A program made the translations under genes and the position numbers. Shown here piece by piece: positions 1-9,172 of a stretch of DNA of 64,000 nt. The notes beneath the pieces were generated by a model. That model saw nothing but the letters and a program-made list of their open reading frames with translations, had not been told where the DNA came from and did no database searches. The stretch's first letter is position 1; each line of letters begins with the position of its first letter. The stretch is from Methylomonas rapida (GTDB lineage Bacteria > Pseudomonadota > Gammaproteobacteria > Methylococcales > Methylomonadaceae): contig NZ_CP113517.1 of assembly GCF_024360925.2 (NCBI RefSeq), positions 434,001-498,000 on the forward strand, given 5' to 3'.

Positions 1-1056
1 AGTTTGGAAAATCGCAAGCAGTATCGAAAGCTGATCATGACAATGTCGCTGAATAATCCCTTGATGCAGCTTTTGATTTCGATTGCCTTGGCCGGCATGA
101 TGTATTTGGCCATGATGATCATGAAGGCATCCAGTGCTGGCGAGTTTGTCGGCTTCTTTACCGCCGCCTTTTTGCTGCCTAAGCCTATTCGAAATCTGAG
201 CGATGCCAATGCGGAGATTCTACGCGGACTAGCGGCGGCGGAAACCCTATTCGAAGTACTGGATGAACCGATTGAAAGGGATGAGGGTGATTATGAAGTC
301 GAGCGCTGTCAAGGGCGCATCGAGTTTAAAAATCTGATTTTCAGTTATGCAGGCAGTGAAACGCCGGCGCTAAAGGGGATCAATTTAACAATAGAACCAG
401 GGCAAACCGTTGCCTTGGTTGGCGCTTCCGGTGGCGGCAAAAGTTCCTTGATTAATTTATTGCCGCGTTTTTATGATTATGCCGACGGTGAAATTTTGAT
501 CGATGGCGTAGAGCTTAAGCGCTATAAATTGGATTGCTTGCGGCGGCAGATCGCCTTGGTCACGCAACACGTTACCCTGTTTAATACCACCGTTGCCAAT
601 AATATTGCCTATGGCACCTTGCAAAATGCCGAGCGCAGTCGAATCCAAAAAGCCGCGACGGATGCTTATGCGATGGATTTCATCAATAAAATGCCGCAAG
701 GGCTAGATACCGAAATCGGTGAAAACGGCGTCAAATTATCCGGCGGTCAGCGCCAGCGATTGGCGTTGGCGAGGGCTCTACTGAAAGATGCGCCGATTCT
801 GATTCTCGATGAAGCGACATCGGCTTTGGATACCGAGTCGGAGCGCTACATTCAGGCGGCACTGAATCATGTCATGAAAGGGCGCACGACGTTGGTGGTC
901 GCTCACCGGTTGTCTACTATCGAAAATGCTGATGTGATCTTGGTAATGGAGCATGGACAGATTATTGAGCGAGGCTCTCATCGCGAGTTATTGTCGCGTG
1001 ATGGGGCTTATGCCAAGTTACATAAAATGCAGTTTCAAGATGAGGATAGAGCTTGA
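1..1056 (+). CDS. msbA: MsbA-type lipid A/LPS flippase ABC transporter, C-terminal part (5' end outside window)
   Basis: This is the carboxy-terminal part (about 350 residues) of an ABC exporter with the transmembrane domain fused to the ATPase; the frame is open at base 1, so the gene begins upstream. The first 60 or so residues contain the last membrane helices. The nucleotide-binding domain follows: Walker A GASGGGKSS near visible residue 140, signature LSGGQRQR, Walker B ILILDEATSALD and H-loop VVAHRLST, all intact. The NBD and the preceding segment resemble MsbA, which flips lipid A-core across the inner membrane; related exporters with this architecture cannot be fully excluded without the N-terminus. 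The family is usually about 580 residues. The next gene is on the opposite strand. Confidence 0.8.
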   Translation, partial: SLENRKQYRKLIMTMSLNNPLMQLLISIALAGMMYLAMMIMKASSAGEFVGFFTAAFLLPKPIRNLSDANAEILRGLAAAETLFEVLDEPIERDEGDYEVERCQGRIEFKNLIFSYAGSETPALKGINLTIEPGQTVALVGASGGGKSSLINLLPRFYDYADGEILIDGVELKRYKLDCLRRQIALVTQHVTLFNTTVANNIAYGTLQNAERSRIQKAATDAYAMDFINKMPQGLDTEIGENGVKLSGGQRQRLALARALLKDAPILILDEATSALDTESERYIQAALNHVMKGRTTLVVAHRLSTIENADVILVMEHGQIIERGSHRELLSRDGAYAKLHKMQFQDEDRA

Positions 1057-1160
1057 TGGCGGCAAATCACGAGCAAAATCCAGTGGGTTTTATCTGAATC
1101 CGTGACTCCATATACTGAACTGAAGCATGCTGGCGCCGATATTGAGCCGGTCGCGGTTGG

Positions 1161-2237
1161 TTAACGGCTCAGATGCAAGCCCTTCAGGTGACTAATGCAG
1201 CGTTGTAAGGACGCTTGTTGCTGTTCGATGCTGTCACACAATGCAAATTGAGCCAGAGCGCGCGTTAAATTTTGTTGGGGCTCGGCAGTTTTGAAGTAAC
1301 GATCCCCGCTCAGGTAATCGTTGAAAAAACGCAGCCCTAATTCAAATGGAATCAGCCAAATGGCGTCATACAGATAATCGCAATCCTGGGCGCTGAAAAA
1401 ATCGCCGGATTCCCGCAGGTAATTTTGCAGAATGACGCGGCAGCGCTCCAGGTCGAAGCGATTGCTGTGCTTGTCATGGCAGCACGAACGCAGGCAATCG
1501 GCGATGTCGTAATGCAGCAAGCCCGGTTTGACGGTGTCCAGATCGATCAGGCTGACGATGCGTGTGCTGCCGGGTTCGAACAAAAAATTGTTCAGCTTGG
1601 GGTCGCCGTGTATTACCCGTTCCTGTAACGCGCCGCTGGTTTTGGCGTCTTCGAGAACATCAGTCTTGCCTTGATGGGTCTCGATGAAATCGATGCATTT
1701 TTCAAAGGCCTCATCGGATATGATCTGGAGTGGTTGCTCGATTAACCGTTTGTACTCTAGCAAATAACCCGGCGTGATATGGAAACCGGGCAGGGTGTCG
1801 TGCAGCAGCGAGGGGCATAGGTCCGCACAGAGATGATGGAAATGGGCGAGGGCAAAGCCGATTTGGCCAGCTTCATCGATATGATGAATACGATTTCTGC
1901 TCTCCGCCGGCTGGATCAGTTGCAAAGCGCGCCATAGCTGCTCATCGTCATCGAGGTAAAAAGGTTCGCCCGGTTGGGTCGGGAGCAGTTCGGGAATTTG
2001 CAAGAACACCTTTGCCGTCGGTTTTTGCTGGATATGGCGGCCTAGCTGTATCAGATTGTCCATGACCAGCTGCGGTTGAGGAAAGACTTGCGGATTGATG
2101 CGCTGGAGTACGAACTCCTGAGAATTGCTCCTGACCCGGTAGGTGTCATTGATCAGGCCGTTACCTAGCGGCTCGATAGCGAGTGCAGTCTGGTGGCCGG
2201 CAAATTGCGCGGCAACTTGTTGCAGTTTCTTGTTCAC
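1161..2237 (-). CDS. APH-fold small-molecule kinase (phosphotransferase enzyme family)
   Basis: About 358 residues. It has the aminoglycoside phosphotransferase/choline kinase fold, shown by the catalytic HGDPKLNNFLF loop and the metal-binding IDLDT motif, after an N-lobe beginning EPLGNGLINDTYRV. The nearest familiar relatives are hexosamine or N-acetylhexosamine kinase-like proteins (NahK-like), but the substrate cannot be read from sequence. The open frame reaches 2348, but that extension lies inside rdgB and is low-complexity. I place the start at the GTG at 2237, whose GTGA overlaps the rdgB stop, implying translational coupling. An adjacent GTG at 2240 is equally possible. Its pairing with rdgB suggests a nucleotide or sugar housekeeping role, which is inference. 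Confidence 0.75.
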   Translation of the reverse strand: MNKKLQQVAAQFAGHQTALAIEPLGNGLINDTYRVRSNSQEFVLQRINPQVFPQPQLVMDNLIQLGRHIQQKPTAKVFLQIPELLPTQPGEPFYLDDDEQLWRALQLIQPAESRNRIHHIDEAGQIGFALAHFHHLCADLCPSLLHDTLPGFHITPGYLLEYKRLIEQPLQIISDEAFEKCIDFIETHQGKTDVLEDAKTSGALQERVIHGDPKLNNFLFEPGSTRIVSLIDLDTVKPGLLHYDIADCLRSCCHDKHSNRFDLERCRVILQNYLRESGDFFSAQDCDYLYDAIWLIPFELGLRFFNDYLSGDRYFKTAEPQQNLTRALAQFALCDSIEQQQASLQRCISHLKGLHLSR

Positions 2238-2821
2238 CACCGGGCAAGTTGCTGACGGAGCAGGCGCAGAGCCTGGCCGCGATGGCTGAGTTGATTTTTG
2301 GTCTCGGGCGCCAATTGAGCCGACGAACATTGGTGATCTTCCAGCCAAAAAACCGGATCGTAACCGAAGCCGTTCTCACCGATGGCTTGCGGCAAGATAA
2401 CCCCTTCCCAAGCGCCCTGGGCGATCAATGGCGTCGGATCGGCGGCGTGGCGCAAATAGACCATCACGCAGATGAAGCGGGCGGTGCGTCGTTCGCTTGG
2501 AATGCCCTGCATATCATGTAACAACTTGTCCAGGTTGGCTTGGTCGGAAGCGCCAACGCCGGCATATCGTGCCGAAATCACCCCCGGCGCGCCGTTCAAG
2601 GCATCGACCACCAGGCCGGAATCGTCGGCGATGGCCGGTAATTGGCAGTGCAACGCGGCATTGCGGGCCTTGATGATGGCGTTTTCGACAAAGGTCAAGC
2701 CGGTTTCTTCGGGTTCCACCACGTTGAAATGCGACTGCGGCAAGATGTTGTCATTTTGCAAGATGGCTTGAATCTCGCGAATCTTGCCGGGATTGCCGCT
2801 GGCTAATACGATAGTAGACAT
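2234..2821 (-). CDS. rdgB: XTP/dITP diphosphatase (non-canonical purine NTP pyrophosphatase)
   Basis: 195 residues, the usual size for RdgB/HAM1. It hydrolyses XTP, dITP and ITP to monophosphates and so keeps deaminated purines out of DNA and RNA in the cytoplasm. The N-terminal SGNPGKIREI nucleotide-binding motif, IADDSGLVVDAL and the C-terminal ENGFGYDPVF and SHRGQALRLL segments are all family hallmarks. It lies 20 bases downstream of rph in the same direction, as in many proteobacteria, and its stop codon overlaps the GTG of the downstream kinase gene. Confidence 0.95.
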   Translation of the reverse strand: MSTIVLASGNPGKIREIQAILQNDNILPQSHFNVVEPEETGLTFVENAIIKARNAALHCQLPAIADDSGLVVDALNGAPGVISARYAGVGASDQANLDKLLHDMQGIPSERRTARFICVMVYLRHAADPTPLIAQGAWEGVILPQAIGENGFGYDPVFWLEDHQCSSAQLAPETKNQLSHRGQALRLLRQQLARW

Positions 2822-2841
2822 ACAATTATCAATAAGCGGGT

Positions 2842-3591
2842 TTAACGGGCGCTATCGCGGTTATCCAGGCTTTTTGCAATCTTCAAGGCTTCTTGCTGTT
2901 TTTCGAGCAATTGGCGAATGCCTGCTTCGGCTAATTCCAGCATGGCGTTGAGTTCTTCTTTTCGGAAGGCATGTCCTTCGGCCGTACCTTGTACTTCAAT
3001 GAAGTGACCTGCTTCATTCATGACCACATTCATGTCGGTTTCGGCCTGACTGTCTTCGGCATAGTCCAGGTCCAGTACCGGTACGCCATTAAAAATGCCG
3101 ACCGATACCGACGCCACCTGGCCATGCAACGGATTTTTCTTGATGCGATTGATTTTTAGCAGATGCTGTATCGCGATGGATAAGGCGACAAAGCCGCCGG
3201 TAATCGATGCTGTACGCGTGCCGCCGTCGGCTTGGATCACATCGCAATCGATGGTGATGGTGTTTTCGCCCAAGGCCTTCATGTCCATGGCTGCACGTAG
3301 CGAGCGGCCAATCAGGCGCTGGATTTCCAAAGTGCGGCCGCCTTGTTTGCCGCGTCCGGCTTCCCGGTCCATCCGGCTATGCGTCGAGCGCGGCAGCATG
3401 CCGTATTCCGCCGTGACCCAGCCTTCGCCTTTGCCCTTTAAAAAACGCGGCACGCTGTTGTCGACACTAGCCGTGCACAAAACCCGGGTGTCGCCAAACT
3501 CGACCAATACGGAGCCTTCGGCATGTTTGGTGTAATGGCAGGTAAAACGTATTTCGCGCAGTTGATCGGGAGTGCGTCCGCTTGGTCTCAT
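2842..3591 (-). CDS. rph: Ribonuclease PH
   Basis: About 249 residues; a phosphate-dependent 3'-5' exoribonuclease that trims tRNA 3' ends, working as a ring-shaped hexamer. The start [14 protein letters not shown] at 3591 matches the family N-terminus; the frame runs on to 3678 but the extra 29 residues look non-coding. Conserved segments include [38 protein letters not shown] and [18 protein letters not shown]. The gene order kinase-rph-rdgB on one strand suggests co-transcription, with an 83-base gap to the upstream kinase. Confidence 0.95.
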   Translation of the reverse strand: MRPSGRTPDQLREIRFTCHYTKHAEGSVLVEFGDTRVLCTASVDNSVPRFLKGKGEGWVTAEYGMLPRSTHSRMDREAGRGKQGGRTLEIQRLIGRSLRAAMDMKALGENTITIDCDVIQADGGTRTASITGGFVALSIAIQHLLKINRIKKNPLHGQVASVSVGIFNGVPVLDLDYAEDSQAETDMNVVMNEAGHFIEVQGTAEGHAFRKEELNAMLELAEAGIRQLLEKQQEALKIAKSLDNRDSAR

Positions 3592-3674
3592 GATGATCTC
3601 GCCAGATAAAAACTGCGGCATTATACTGGCTTTGGGTGGCGAATTTTGAACTATTGACGGGCGAAATACCGGGT

Positions 3675-4571
3675 TCAAGGCGTCAGCGCCTGTTTCAATT
3701 CCTGCACGCTTTGCGGGCGGTTTTCCGGTTGAATCGCCATTGCCCAGTCTATGGCTTGCAATAAATAGTCCGGGATTTTGCGCTTATATGCCTTCGCAGC
3801 CGGTATCAGCGCGTCTTGCAACAGACGGTCGGTGGATGCCGGTGGGACACGAAAATCCAGACAAGCGCGCATGCTGGCGCCGATGGCATAAATATCGGTC
3901 CAGGGGCCGAGATTACCGTTATTGATGTATTGTTCGATGGGCGAAAAACCGGTACTCAATACTTTTGCGCGTTGGTTGTTGGTGTGGCCAGGAAACTTGC
4001 GAATCGCGCCAAAATCCAGTAGCAGCGGGTCGTTATCCGCGCGAATCAGGATATTGGCGGGTTTGATGTCCAAATGTATCAGTTGGTGCTGGTGGATGAG
4101 CTCGACGCCTTCCAGCAGTAATTTGAAGGCGGTGAGTAAAAAGCTTTCCGTGATCGGTATGACCTTTTTGTGCAGCAGGCGATCCAGCGTGATGCCGTAA
4201 TCATAGGTCATTACCATGTACACGGTCTCATGGGCCTGGAAAAAATTGATGACTTCGACGATGTTATGATGTTTCAACGTGGCCAGTACCTTGGCCTCCT
4301 CAAAAAATAGCGCGCGGCCACGCATGAACATCGTGCGGGTTTCTGCGCTATTCGGCACGACCACATTGTTCCAGGTCCGATGCGCCAGCTTTCTGGGTAG
4401 ATATTCCTTGATCGCTACTTGAACCTGATCTTCCAATTGCCTCGCCAGGTACACGGAGCTGAAGCCGCCATGCGCAAGCTCACGCTCGATCATGTACTGA
4501 TCTATAATGGTGCCCGACTGTAGATAATTCCACTGTTGTGGATACGTTTCCGGGTCGTAGTATTCGGCCAT
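3675..4571 (-). CDS. Ser/Thr protein kinase (Hanks type)
   Basis: 298 residues, soluble, with one kinase domain and no visible membrane or sensor domain. Motifs in order: glycine loop HGGFSSVY (about 34-41), catalytic lysine AIK at about 55, a candidate alpha-C glutamate near 91, catalytic loop HLDIKPAN (166-173) and DFGAI (186-190). The usual HRD arginine is leucine, so it is a non-RD kinase, which often means activity without activation-loop phosphorylation. It sits between rph and the divergent yicC. In several beta- and gammaproteobacteria a similar kinase, often with a PP2C phosphatase, is found in this yicC-rph-rdgB neighbourhood; no phosphatase is present here. Its target is unknown. 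Confidence 0.9.
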   Translation of the reverse strand: MAEYYDPETYPQQWNYLQSGTIIDQYMIERELAHGGFSSVYLARQLEDQVQVAIKEYLPRKLAHRTWNNVVVPNSAETRTMFMRGRALFFEEAKVLATLKHHNIVEVINFFQAHETVYMVMTYDYGITLDRLLHKKVIPITESFLLTAFKLLLEGVELIHQHQLIHLDIKPANILIRADNDPLLLDFGAIRKFPGHTNNQRAKVLSTGFSPIEQYINNGNLGPWTDIYAIGASMRACLDFRVPPASTDRLLQDALIPAAKAYKRKIPDYLLQAIDWAMAIQPENRPQSVQELKQALTP

Positions 4572-4615
4572 TGTTTGTTCGGTTTGCGGATTCTTGCCGC
4601 GATTATAGGTGAAAA

Positions 4616-5479
4616 ATGATTAGAAGCATGACTGCATTCGCTGACGGCGAAATGAATGTCGATAACTTGACCATTCTCTGCGAATTACGGTCTGTGAACC
4701 ATCGTTATGCCGATGTCGGCGTCAAATTGCCCGAGCGTTTGCGTTTTGCCGAAGCCGATGTGCGCCGGTTGGTTGCCGATAAGCTCAAGCGGGGTAAAAT
4801 TGAATGCGCTTTGAGCTATAAAAAACAAGCGGAGAGTCAAAGTTTCAACATAAATTTAACGACGGTACGCAATTTGTTGGCCGCCACCCTTGAAATAGAA
4901 GCTCAAATGACTAATCCGCGGGCGTTTTCGGCCTTGGATGTCTTGATGTTTCCGGGGGTGCAACATGAAACCGAAATCGAAAAAGAGGCCTTGCGGGAAA
5001 AGATCATTGGCTTGGTAAACGAGACGCTTGATAAACTGCTGGATACCCGCGCTCGAGAAGGCGCGCAACTGGCAAATTTGCTGGCCGATCGCTGTGAAAA
5101 GGTATTGCGGTTGGTGGAACAGGCCAATAATCGCATGCCAGAGGTGATGAGTCATTTGCGTAACAAACTGATTTCTCGGGTCAATGAATTGGTCGCGGAG
5201 CCGAACTTCGATCGCCTGGAACAAGAGTTGGTGCTGCTGGCGCAAAAACTGGACGTGGCCGAAGAGCTGGACCGTTTGCAAGCTCATGTCGCCGAAGTTT
5301 TGCGGGCGCTGAAACAAGCCGAGCCGATAGGCAGGCGCCTGGATTTCTTGATGCAGGAAATGAATCGTGAGGCCAATACGCTAGGCTCAAAATCCGCCGA
5401 TCGGGAAATGACACAAATTTCGATCGATCTTAAAGTGTTGATCGAGCAGATGCGGGAGCAAATCCAGAATATTGAATGA
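4616..5479 (+). CDS. yicC: YicC/YloC family endoribonuclease
   Basis: 287 residues, the normal family length. YicC-family proteins are endoribonucleases; the E. coli member has been linked to degradation of small RNA. The N-terminus MIRSMTAFADGEM, the segment LRSVNHRYADVGVKLPERLR, and the C-terminal RRLDFLMQEMNREANTLGSK and DLKVLIEQMREQIQNIE are diagnostic. It diverges from the kinase gene 44 bases away. In many proteobacteria yicC is followed by gmk, rpoZ and spoT; here it is followed by repeats and an accessory surface-protein gene, so the neighbourhood has been rearranged. Confidence 0.92.
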   Translation: MIRSMTAFADGEMNVDNLTILCELRSVNHRYADVGVKLPERLRFAEADVRRLVADKLKRGKIECALSYKKQAESQSFNINLTTVRNLLAATLEIEAQMTNPRAFSALDVLMFPGVQHETEIEKEALREKIIGLVNETLDKLLDTRAREGAQLANLLADRCEKVLRLVEQANNRMPEVMSHLRNKLISRVNELVAEPNFDRLEQELVLLAQKLDVAEELDRLQAHVAEVLRALKQAEPIGRRLDFLMQEMNREANTLGSKSADREMTQISIDLKVLIEQMREQIQNIE

Positions 5480-5840
5480 GGTTTCAGACTGTCCTAACCA
5501 GTCTCATTAAGCCACTATAGCCCGTGTAACACGTAAGATGTGGTCAGACCGTGTAGGGCGTATTGGCGATAGCGTAAAGCGCCGGATGAAGACAAGCATG
5601 CCCCGTTGGTTATTGCACCCTACTGTGCTTAATTTGATTGCGGTCATCCGTTTTTCTGGGTTGGCTGTGAAGTTTCGACCCCAAGCGGCCATCGGCTGTA
5701 CCGAAAACTGAAAGACTCAGCTAGTGTTTAAAGCGGTCATCAACAACAGGTTTGTGTGGGAGATAGTTTCAGGGGTAAATTATTGAGCACCATAAGAAGC
5801 CACCTCCCAAGCGAGGATTTTGAACCGCTTGAAATGTTCT
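5480..5840. other. Non-coding gap after yicC
   Basis: I see no credible gene here. A stretch near 5550-5585 (GTAGGGCGTATTGGCGATAGC followed by GTAAAGCGCC) looks like a decayed copy of a GTAGGG-type intergenic palindrome such as the one at 22099. A weak inverted repeat CAAGCG...CGCTTG lies at 5809-5832, just beyond the stop of the minus-strand HAF-repeat gene, and might act as its 3' hairpin; it has no clear T-run. Confidence 0.4.
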
Positions 5841-6793
5841 TTATTGTCGGATGTTTTTTCTACGATTAAAACCAATAAAACCAACAAGAGCAGAAGCAAA
5901 AAGCCAAATTGAAGCAGGTATTGGTACTGAGGATACTGGCGTCAGTAAATAGGCTTGACCTGACCCACTTAGCGCCACAATTTGACCAGAATCATTGATT
6001 CCAAATGCATCAACTAGGTAGCTGTTAGGTATTGTAACCAAACTACTGAGAGTAACTGGAATTGTCGAATTAGATTCCCATAATGCAGCATAATATCGAG
6101 AGCCGCCATATATAGTACCAACAATTTCTCCGTTATTATTGATGCTGCGAGCTATACCGTCGCCAAGCGATATAGGTGTTAATGAGCCGGATTGCCAAAG
6201 AGTTGCACTATTGCCAAAATATCCAACAATCTGGCCATTATTATTAATAGCGTTAGCCTCACTAACACCTCCAGTTAAGGTTTGAATTGTAAAAGGTGGT
6301 GCTGAGTTAGGTTGCAATAATGCTCCTCTAGTAGGGCTGAAAACATTCCCGACGATTTGCCCATTATCGTTTATGCCCGTAGCACCAGCATCTCCTGCAA
6401 GCGTAATAGGTGTTGTCGATCCAGGTAGCCATAATACGGCGTTACCATTGTCCATTCCTACCATTTGACCTATGCTGTTAATATCGTAAGCCAAACCATT
6501 TCCACTCGTGGTAAGGTAATTGGGCGTAGTCGATCCGGGTTGCCAAAATGCAGCATTACCGTTGGAGCTCCCTACAACTATTCCATTGTTGTTTACCCCA
6601 AGAGCTTGACTAAACACCGAACCGTCACCTAGGCTGATCGGGATTGTTGAATTGGCTTGCCAAGACACAGCTTGCCAAAGGCCACTACTGTTTTGCGCAA
6701 CCCCAACAATCAACCCATTAGCATTAATAGCCTCTGGCACCGTTAAGCTACCACCCAAAGAGCCCAATTCAGTAACGTTATAAACCGAATTAG

Positions 6794-8188
6794 GGCTCTT
6801 CCGTATTTTGCGGAGAAACCACTACATGTAGTGCTATAGTCTTTGCCTGCCACAGTGAGTTTTGCTAAGGTCGACAATTTAACGCTGGAGTATCGTGATG
6901 ACACAGTCGCTACTTCAAATACCGCTGGATATACCTGATGTTTGTATCGAAAAAGTTGAAACCACCGCCAAAGGCGAGTTCATCATCACGGTCAGTAGTA
7001 CGTTAACCAGTGCAACCTGCCATCAATGCGGCCAGAGGATCGATAAGTTTTATGGCTATGGCAGAGAAATCACCTTGCGTCATTTGTCGATTTTCGATCG
7101 GCCGGTTTGGATCAAGCTAACCCCCAAGCGCTATCGATGCCCTGACTGCCCCAAAGGTCCGACGACCACGCAACAATGTGGCTGGTATAACTGGAAAAGC
7201 CCCCATACCAAAGCGTATGAGCAGTGGATATTGCGTGAATTGATCAACAGCAGCGTGACCGACATGGACGTGAAGCACGGCATCAGCGCCGAAGCGGCGG
7301 AAGGGATTATCAATCGGCACGTGGCCCAACAAGTTGATTGGTCTGCCATCCAAGGCATTCGCTTGCTGGGACTGGATGAAATCGCTTTGAAAAAAGGGCA
7401 TCAAGATTTTGTGGTCATCGTGTCGGCTATCGATACCGAGGACCATAAGCGGATTCTGGCGGTGCTGCCCGACCGCAAAAAAGAAACGGTTAAAGCCTTT
7501 TTGCAGAATATTCCCGAGGCACAGCAACACGCGTTACAACGCGTCTGCGTGGACATGTATGAAGGGTATCGCAACGCCGTCTATGAGACATTGCCCGGCG
7601 TCGAGGTGGTGGTTGATCGCTTCCATGTCGCCAAGCATTATCGAGACGGCGCCGACCAGGTCCGCAAGGCGGAAATGAAAAAACTCAAGAATACCCTGTC
7701 TGCCGAGGATTATGCCAAGCTGAAAGGCGCGATGTGGGCTTTTCGGAAGCGCTGGATGGAACTCTCTGCCGATCAGCAAACCGTTTTGCTTTTTCTATTC
7801 CAGCAAGCCCCCATTTTGCGAGAAGTCTATATCCAACGGGAGCTTTTGACGGGTATTTTTGAGCGCCGACTCAATAAGGCTGAGGCCGAAAAAGCCTTGG
7901 ATCGCTGGATGGAGCATATCAAAGTCTTGAAGTTGAAGGGCTTTGATGCGTTTGTCAAAACCTATCAAAACTGGCGAAATGAAATCACCAACTATTTCAT
8001 TCGCCGGGAAACCAGTGGCTTTGTTGAAGGGCTTAACAACAAAATCAAAAGCATCAAACGACGCTGCTTTGGCATTTACAATACCGTCCGCCTGTTTCAG
8101 CATATCTGGCTTGATATCGAAGGGAGACGGTTGTTCGGTTATGCATAACCCTATATGTCGGGGCTACTCCGCGAAATACGGAAGAGCC
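6794..8188 (+). mobile_element. ISL3-family insertion sequence, complete, with 8-bp target duplication
   Basis: The 1395-bp element begins GGCTCTTCCGTATTTTGCGG and its other end, read inverted, is GGCTCTTCCGTATTTCGCGG, near-perfect terminal inverted repeats. The flanks carry a perfect 8-bp direct repeat CGAATTAG at 6786-6793 and 8189-8196, the usual duplication length for ISL3. It contains one transposase gene. The perfect duplication and intact transposase point to a recent insertion. Confidence 0.93.
6898..8148 (+). CDS. ISL3-family transposase
   Basis: 416 residues from the ATG at 6898 (a GTG directly precedes it at 6895; a GGAG lies just upstream). A zinc-ribbon-like N-terminus with CHQCGQR and RYRCPDCPKG is followed by the DDE catalytic region: LLGLDEIALKKGHQDFVVIV, VCVDMYEGYRNAV, VVVDRFHVAKHYRDG, and the late segment RRETSGFVEGLNNKIKSIKR carrying the glutamate. 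The length and order match ISL3 transposases. No frameshift or stop interrupts it, so it is probably active. It is transcribed opposite to the gene it disrupts. Confidence 0.95.
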   Translation: MTQSLLQIPLDIPDVCIEKVETTAKGEFIITVSSTLTSATCHQCGQRIDKFYGYGREITLRHLSIFDRPVWIKLTPKRYRCPDCPKGPTTTQQCGWYNWKSPHTKAYEQWILRELINSSVTDMDVKHGISAEAAEGIINRHVAQQVDWSAIQGIRLLGLDEIALKKGHQDFVVIVSAIDTEDHKRILAVLPDRKKETVKAFLQNIPEAQQHALQRVCVDMYEGYRNAVYETLPGVEVVVDRFHVAKHYRDGADQVRKAEMKKLKNTLSAEDYAKLKGAMWAFRKRWMELSADQQTVLLFLFQQAPILREVYIQRELLTGIFERRLNKAEAEKALDRWMEHIKVLKLKGFDAFVKTYQNWRNEITNYFIRRETSGFVEGLNNKIKSIKRRCFGIYNTVRLFQHIWLDIEGRRLFGYA

Positions 8189-8324
8189 CGAATTAGCTTG
8201 TGTGGTGTTGCCTATCGCCATTGCAATAGCAAAGACAACGAACATTGTCGATTTATTACATCCAATCATAAAAAATCCTTTCAAATAAAATTTCAGTTGC
8301 GGGGCTAATTTTCCTGTTTTCCAA

Positions 8325-9062
8325 CTAACGCTTATTCCGAATTTTGTCTATGGCGTTTATTTTTCTATCAGATTTATCTTTGTCCAAAAAACAAATCTCT
8401 GTGATTTTGGCTGTTCTAATGATCTCGTCAATAACTGGCTTATCATTAGTCAAAAAATCCTCTAGGCATTTCAGATAATCGGCACTGCTGTAGTTTCGGT
8501 GTTCATAATAACGGTTCCAACGCCCTTCTACGCCGTCATCCACCCGATTGCATTCGAAACCGCCTAACTCCTCTATGATTTTAGTAATAACAGGCACTTT
8601 CGTTTCCCATTTATCCGATCCCAAGATATTCGATAACTGGATGCAACACAAAGGAATTGATGAATTCGATTTGCCCAAAGAGTTCGGGTAATGGTCGCTG
8701 AGATAGACATGAAAACAAATGTTTGGAGTCTTGTTGTAAGTATCACCTCCAGTGTAAAAGCTAATCGATAGGTAGTTGTCATTCCCAGTAAACCAATAGC
8801 CTTGGCTTAATCGTTCGTGCGCTTTTTGACGAGGCATAAAAATAACACCGCGTTCCTTCAAAAATTGAAATAGCTCATCGTGTATTTTCAATATTCGTCG
8901 ATTGCCCAAATTATCGTCAGCATCAGGAACTAATGTTTTTCTTGCCTCAACTCCTTCATATTCATTCAGTAACATTTCAATCACCGACTCAGGCGTTGCG
9001 AAGCCGACGGCGTGTTTTTCTAGTCTTGCAAATAATGAGTCAGAGACATTAATAGTTGGCAT
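8325..9062 (-). CDS. Unknown protein with SeqA/RHH-like N-terminal domain
   Basis: 245 residues; I do not recognise the whole protein. The first 40 residues (MPTINVSDSLFARLEKHAVG, then PESVIEMLLNEYEG) resemble the short SeqA N-terminal or ribbon-helix-helix dimerisation module, often found at the front of DNA-binding or restriction-like proteins. The rest has no motif I can name, though HERLSQGYWFTGNDNYLSIS and the KVPVITKIIEELGGFECN segment look structured. The region is AT-rich against its neighbours and lies beside an IS-disrupted gene, which suggests acquired DNA. A nuclease or autoregulator role is possible but unproven. The upstream region has iterated AGAAT-type sites. Confidence 0.7.
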   Translation of the reverse strand: MPTINVSDSLFARLEKHAVGFATPESVIEMLLNEYEGVEARKTLVPDADDNLGNRRILKIHDELFQFLKERGVIFMPRQKAHERLSQGYWFTGNDNYLSISFYTGGDTYNKTPNICFHVYLSDHYPNSLGKSNSSIPLCCIQLSNILGSDKWETKVPVITKIIEELGGFECNRVDDGVEGRWNRYYEHRNYSSADYLKCLEDFLTNDKPVIDEIIRTAKITEICFLDKDKSDRKINAIDKIRNKR

Positions 9063-9075
9063 GGCACACCTTTTT

Positions 9076-9172
9076 CTAAAAAATTCAGAATTATTCTAAA
9101 GCATAGAATGCTAACTCGCAAAAGAATTTTTTAGAGTTCATAAGAATAATAAGAATTTTTAGAATTCCTTAG
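9076..9172. promoter_or_regulatory. Cluster of AGAAT inverted repeats upstream of the RHH-like gene
   Basis: Immediately upstream of the minus-strand gene starting at 9062 is an AT-rich stretch with repeated AGAAT/ATTCT units. It includes the palindromes AGAATTATTCT and AGCATAGAATGCT and several spaced copies such as AAGAATAATAAGAATTTTTAGAATTCC in pieces through 9172. Multiple spaced half-sites beside a gene with a possible RHH fold suggest an autoregulatory operator. This is inferred from position and symmetry only. Confidence 0.4.

Larger units (their letters stand above)
5841..8269 (-). pseudogene. HAF-repeat VPLPA/PEP-CTERM surface protein, split by ISL3 insertion
   Basis: Two pieces, 8269-8189 and 6785-5841, join in frame when the IS and one copy of its target duplication are removed, giving about 341 residues. 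The 5' piece encodes a signal peptide (MIGCNKSTMFVVFAIAMAIG...TTQA) behind AAAGGA and ATG at 8269. The 3' piece carries seven repeats of the type INNNGQIVG (for example AINANGLIVG, GINDNGQIVG, AINNNGQIVG, SINNNGEIVG), the HAF extracellular repeat. It ends in VPIPASIWLFASALVGFIGF followed by basic residues, a VPLPA/PEP-CTERM sorting signal for an exosortase. The 3' part is still an intact open frame (ATG-like start possible at 6767) but lacks a secretion signal. The XrtD-EpsI gene at 30055 is the likely processing enzyme. Confidence 0.88.

Noticed and set aside
1055..1096. ATGA-overlapping 13-codon frame after msbA
   Set aside because: Too short and no similarity; probably chance or the remnant of a lost gene.
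8054..8284. 76-codon frame with a signal peptide
   Set aside because: The first half is the true 5' end of the HAF gene; the rest reads into the IS and is an artefact of insertion.
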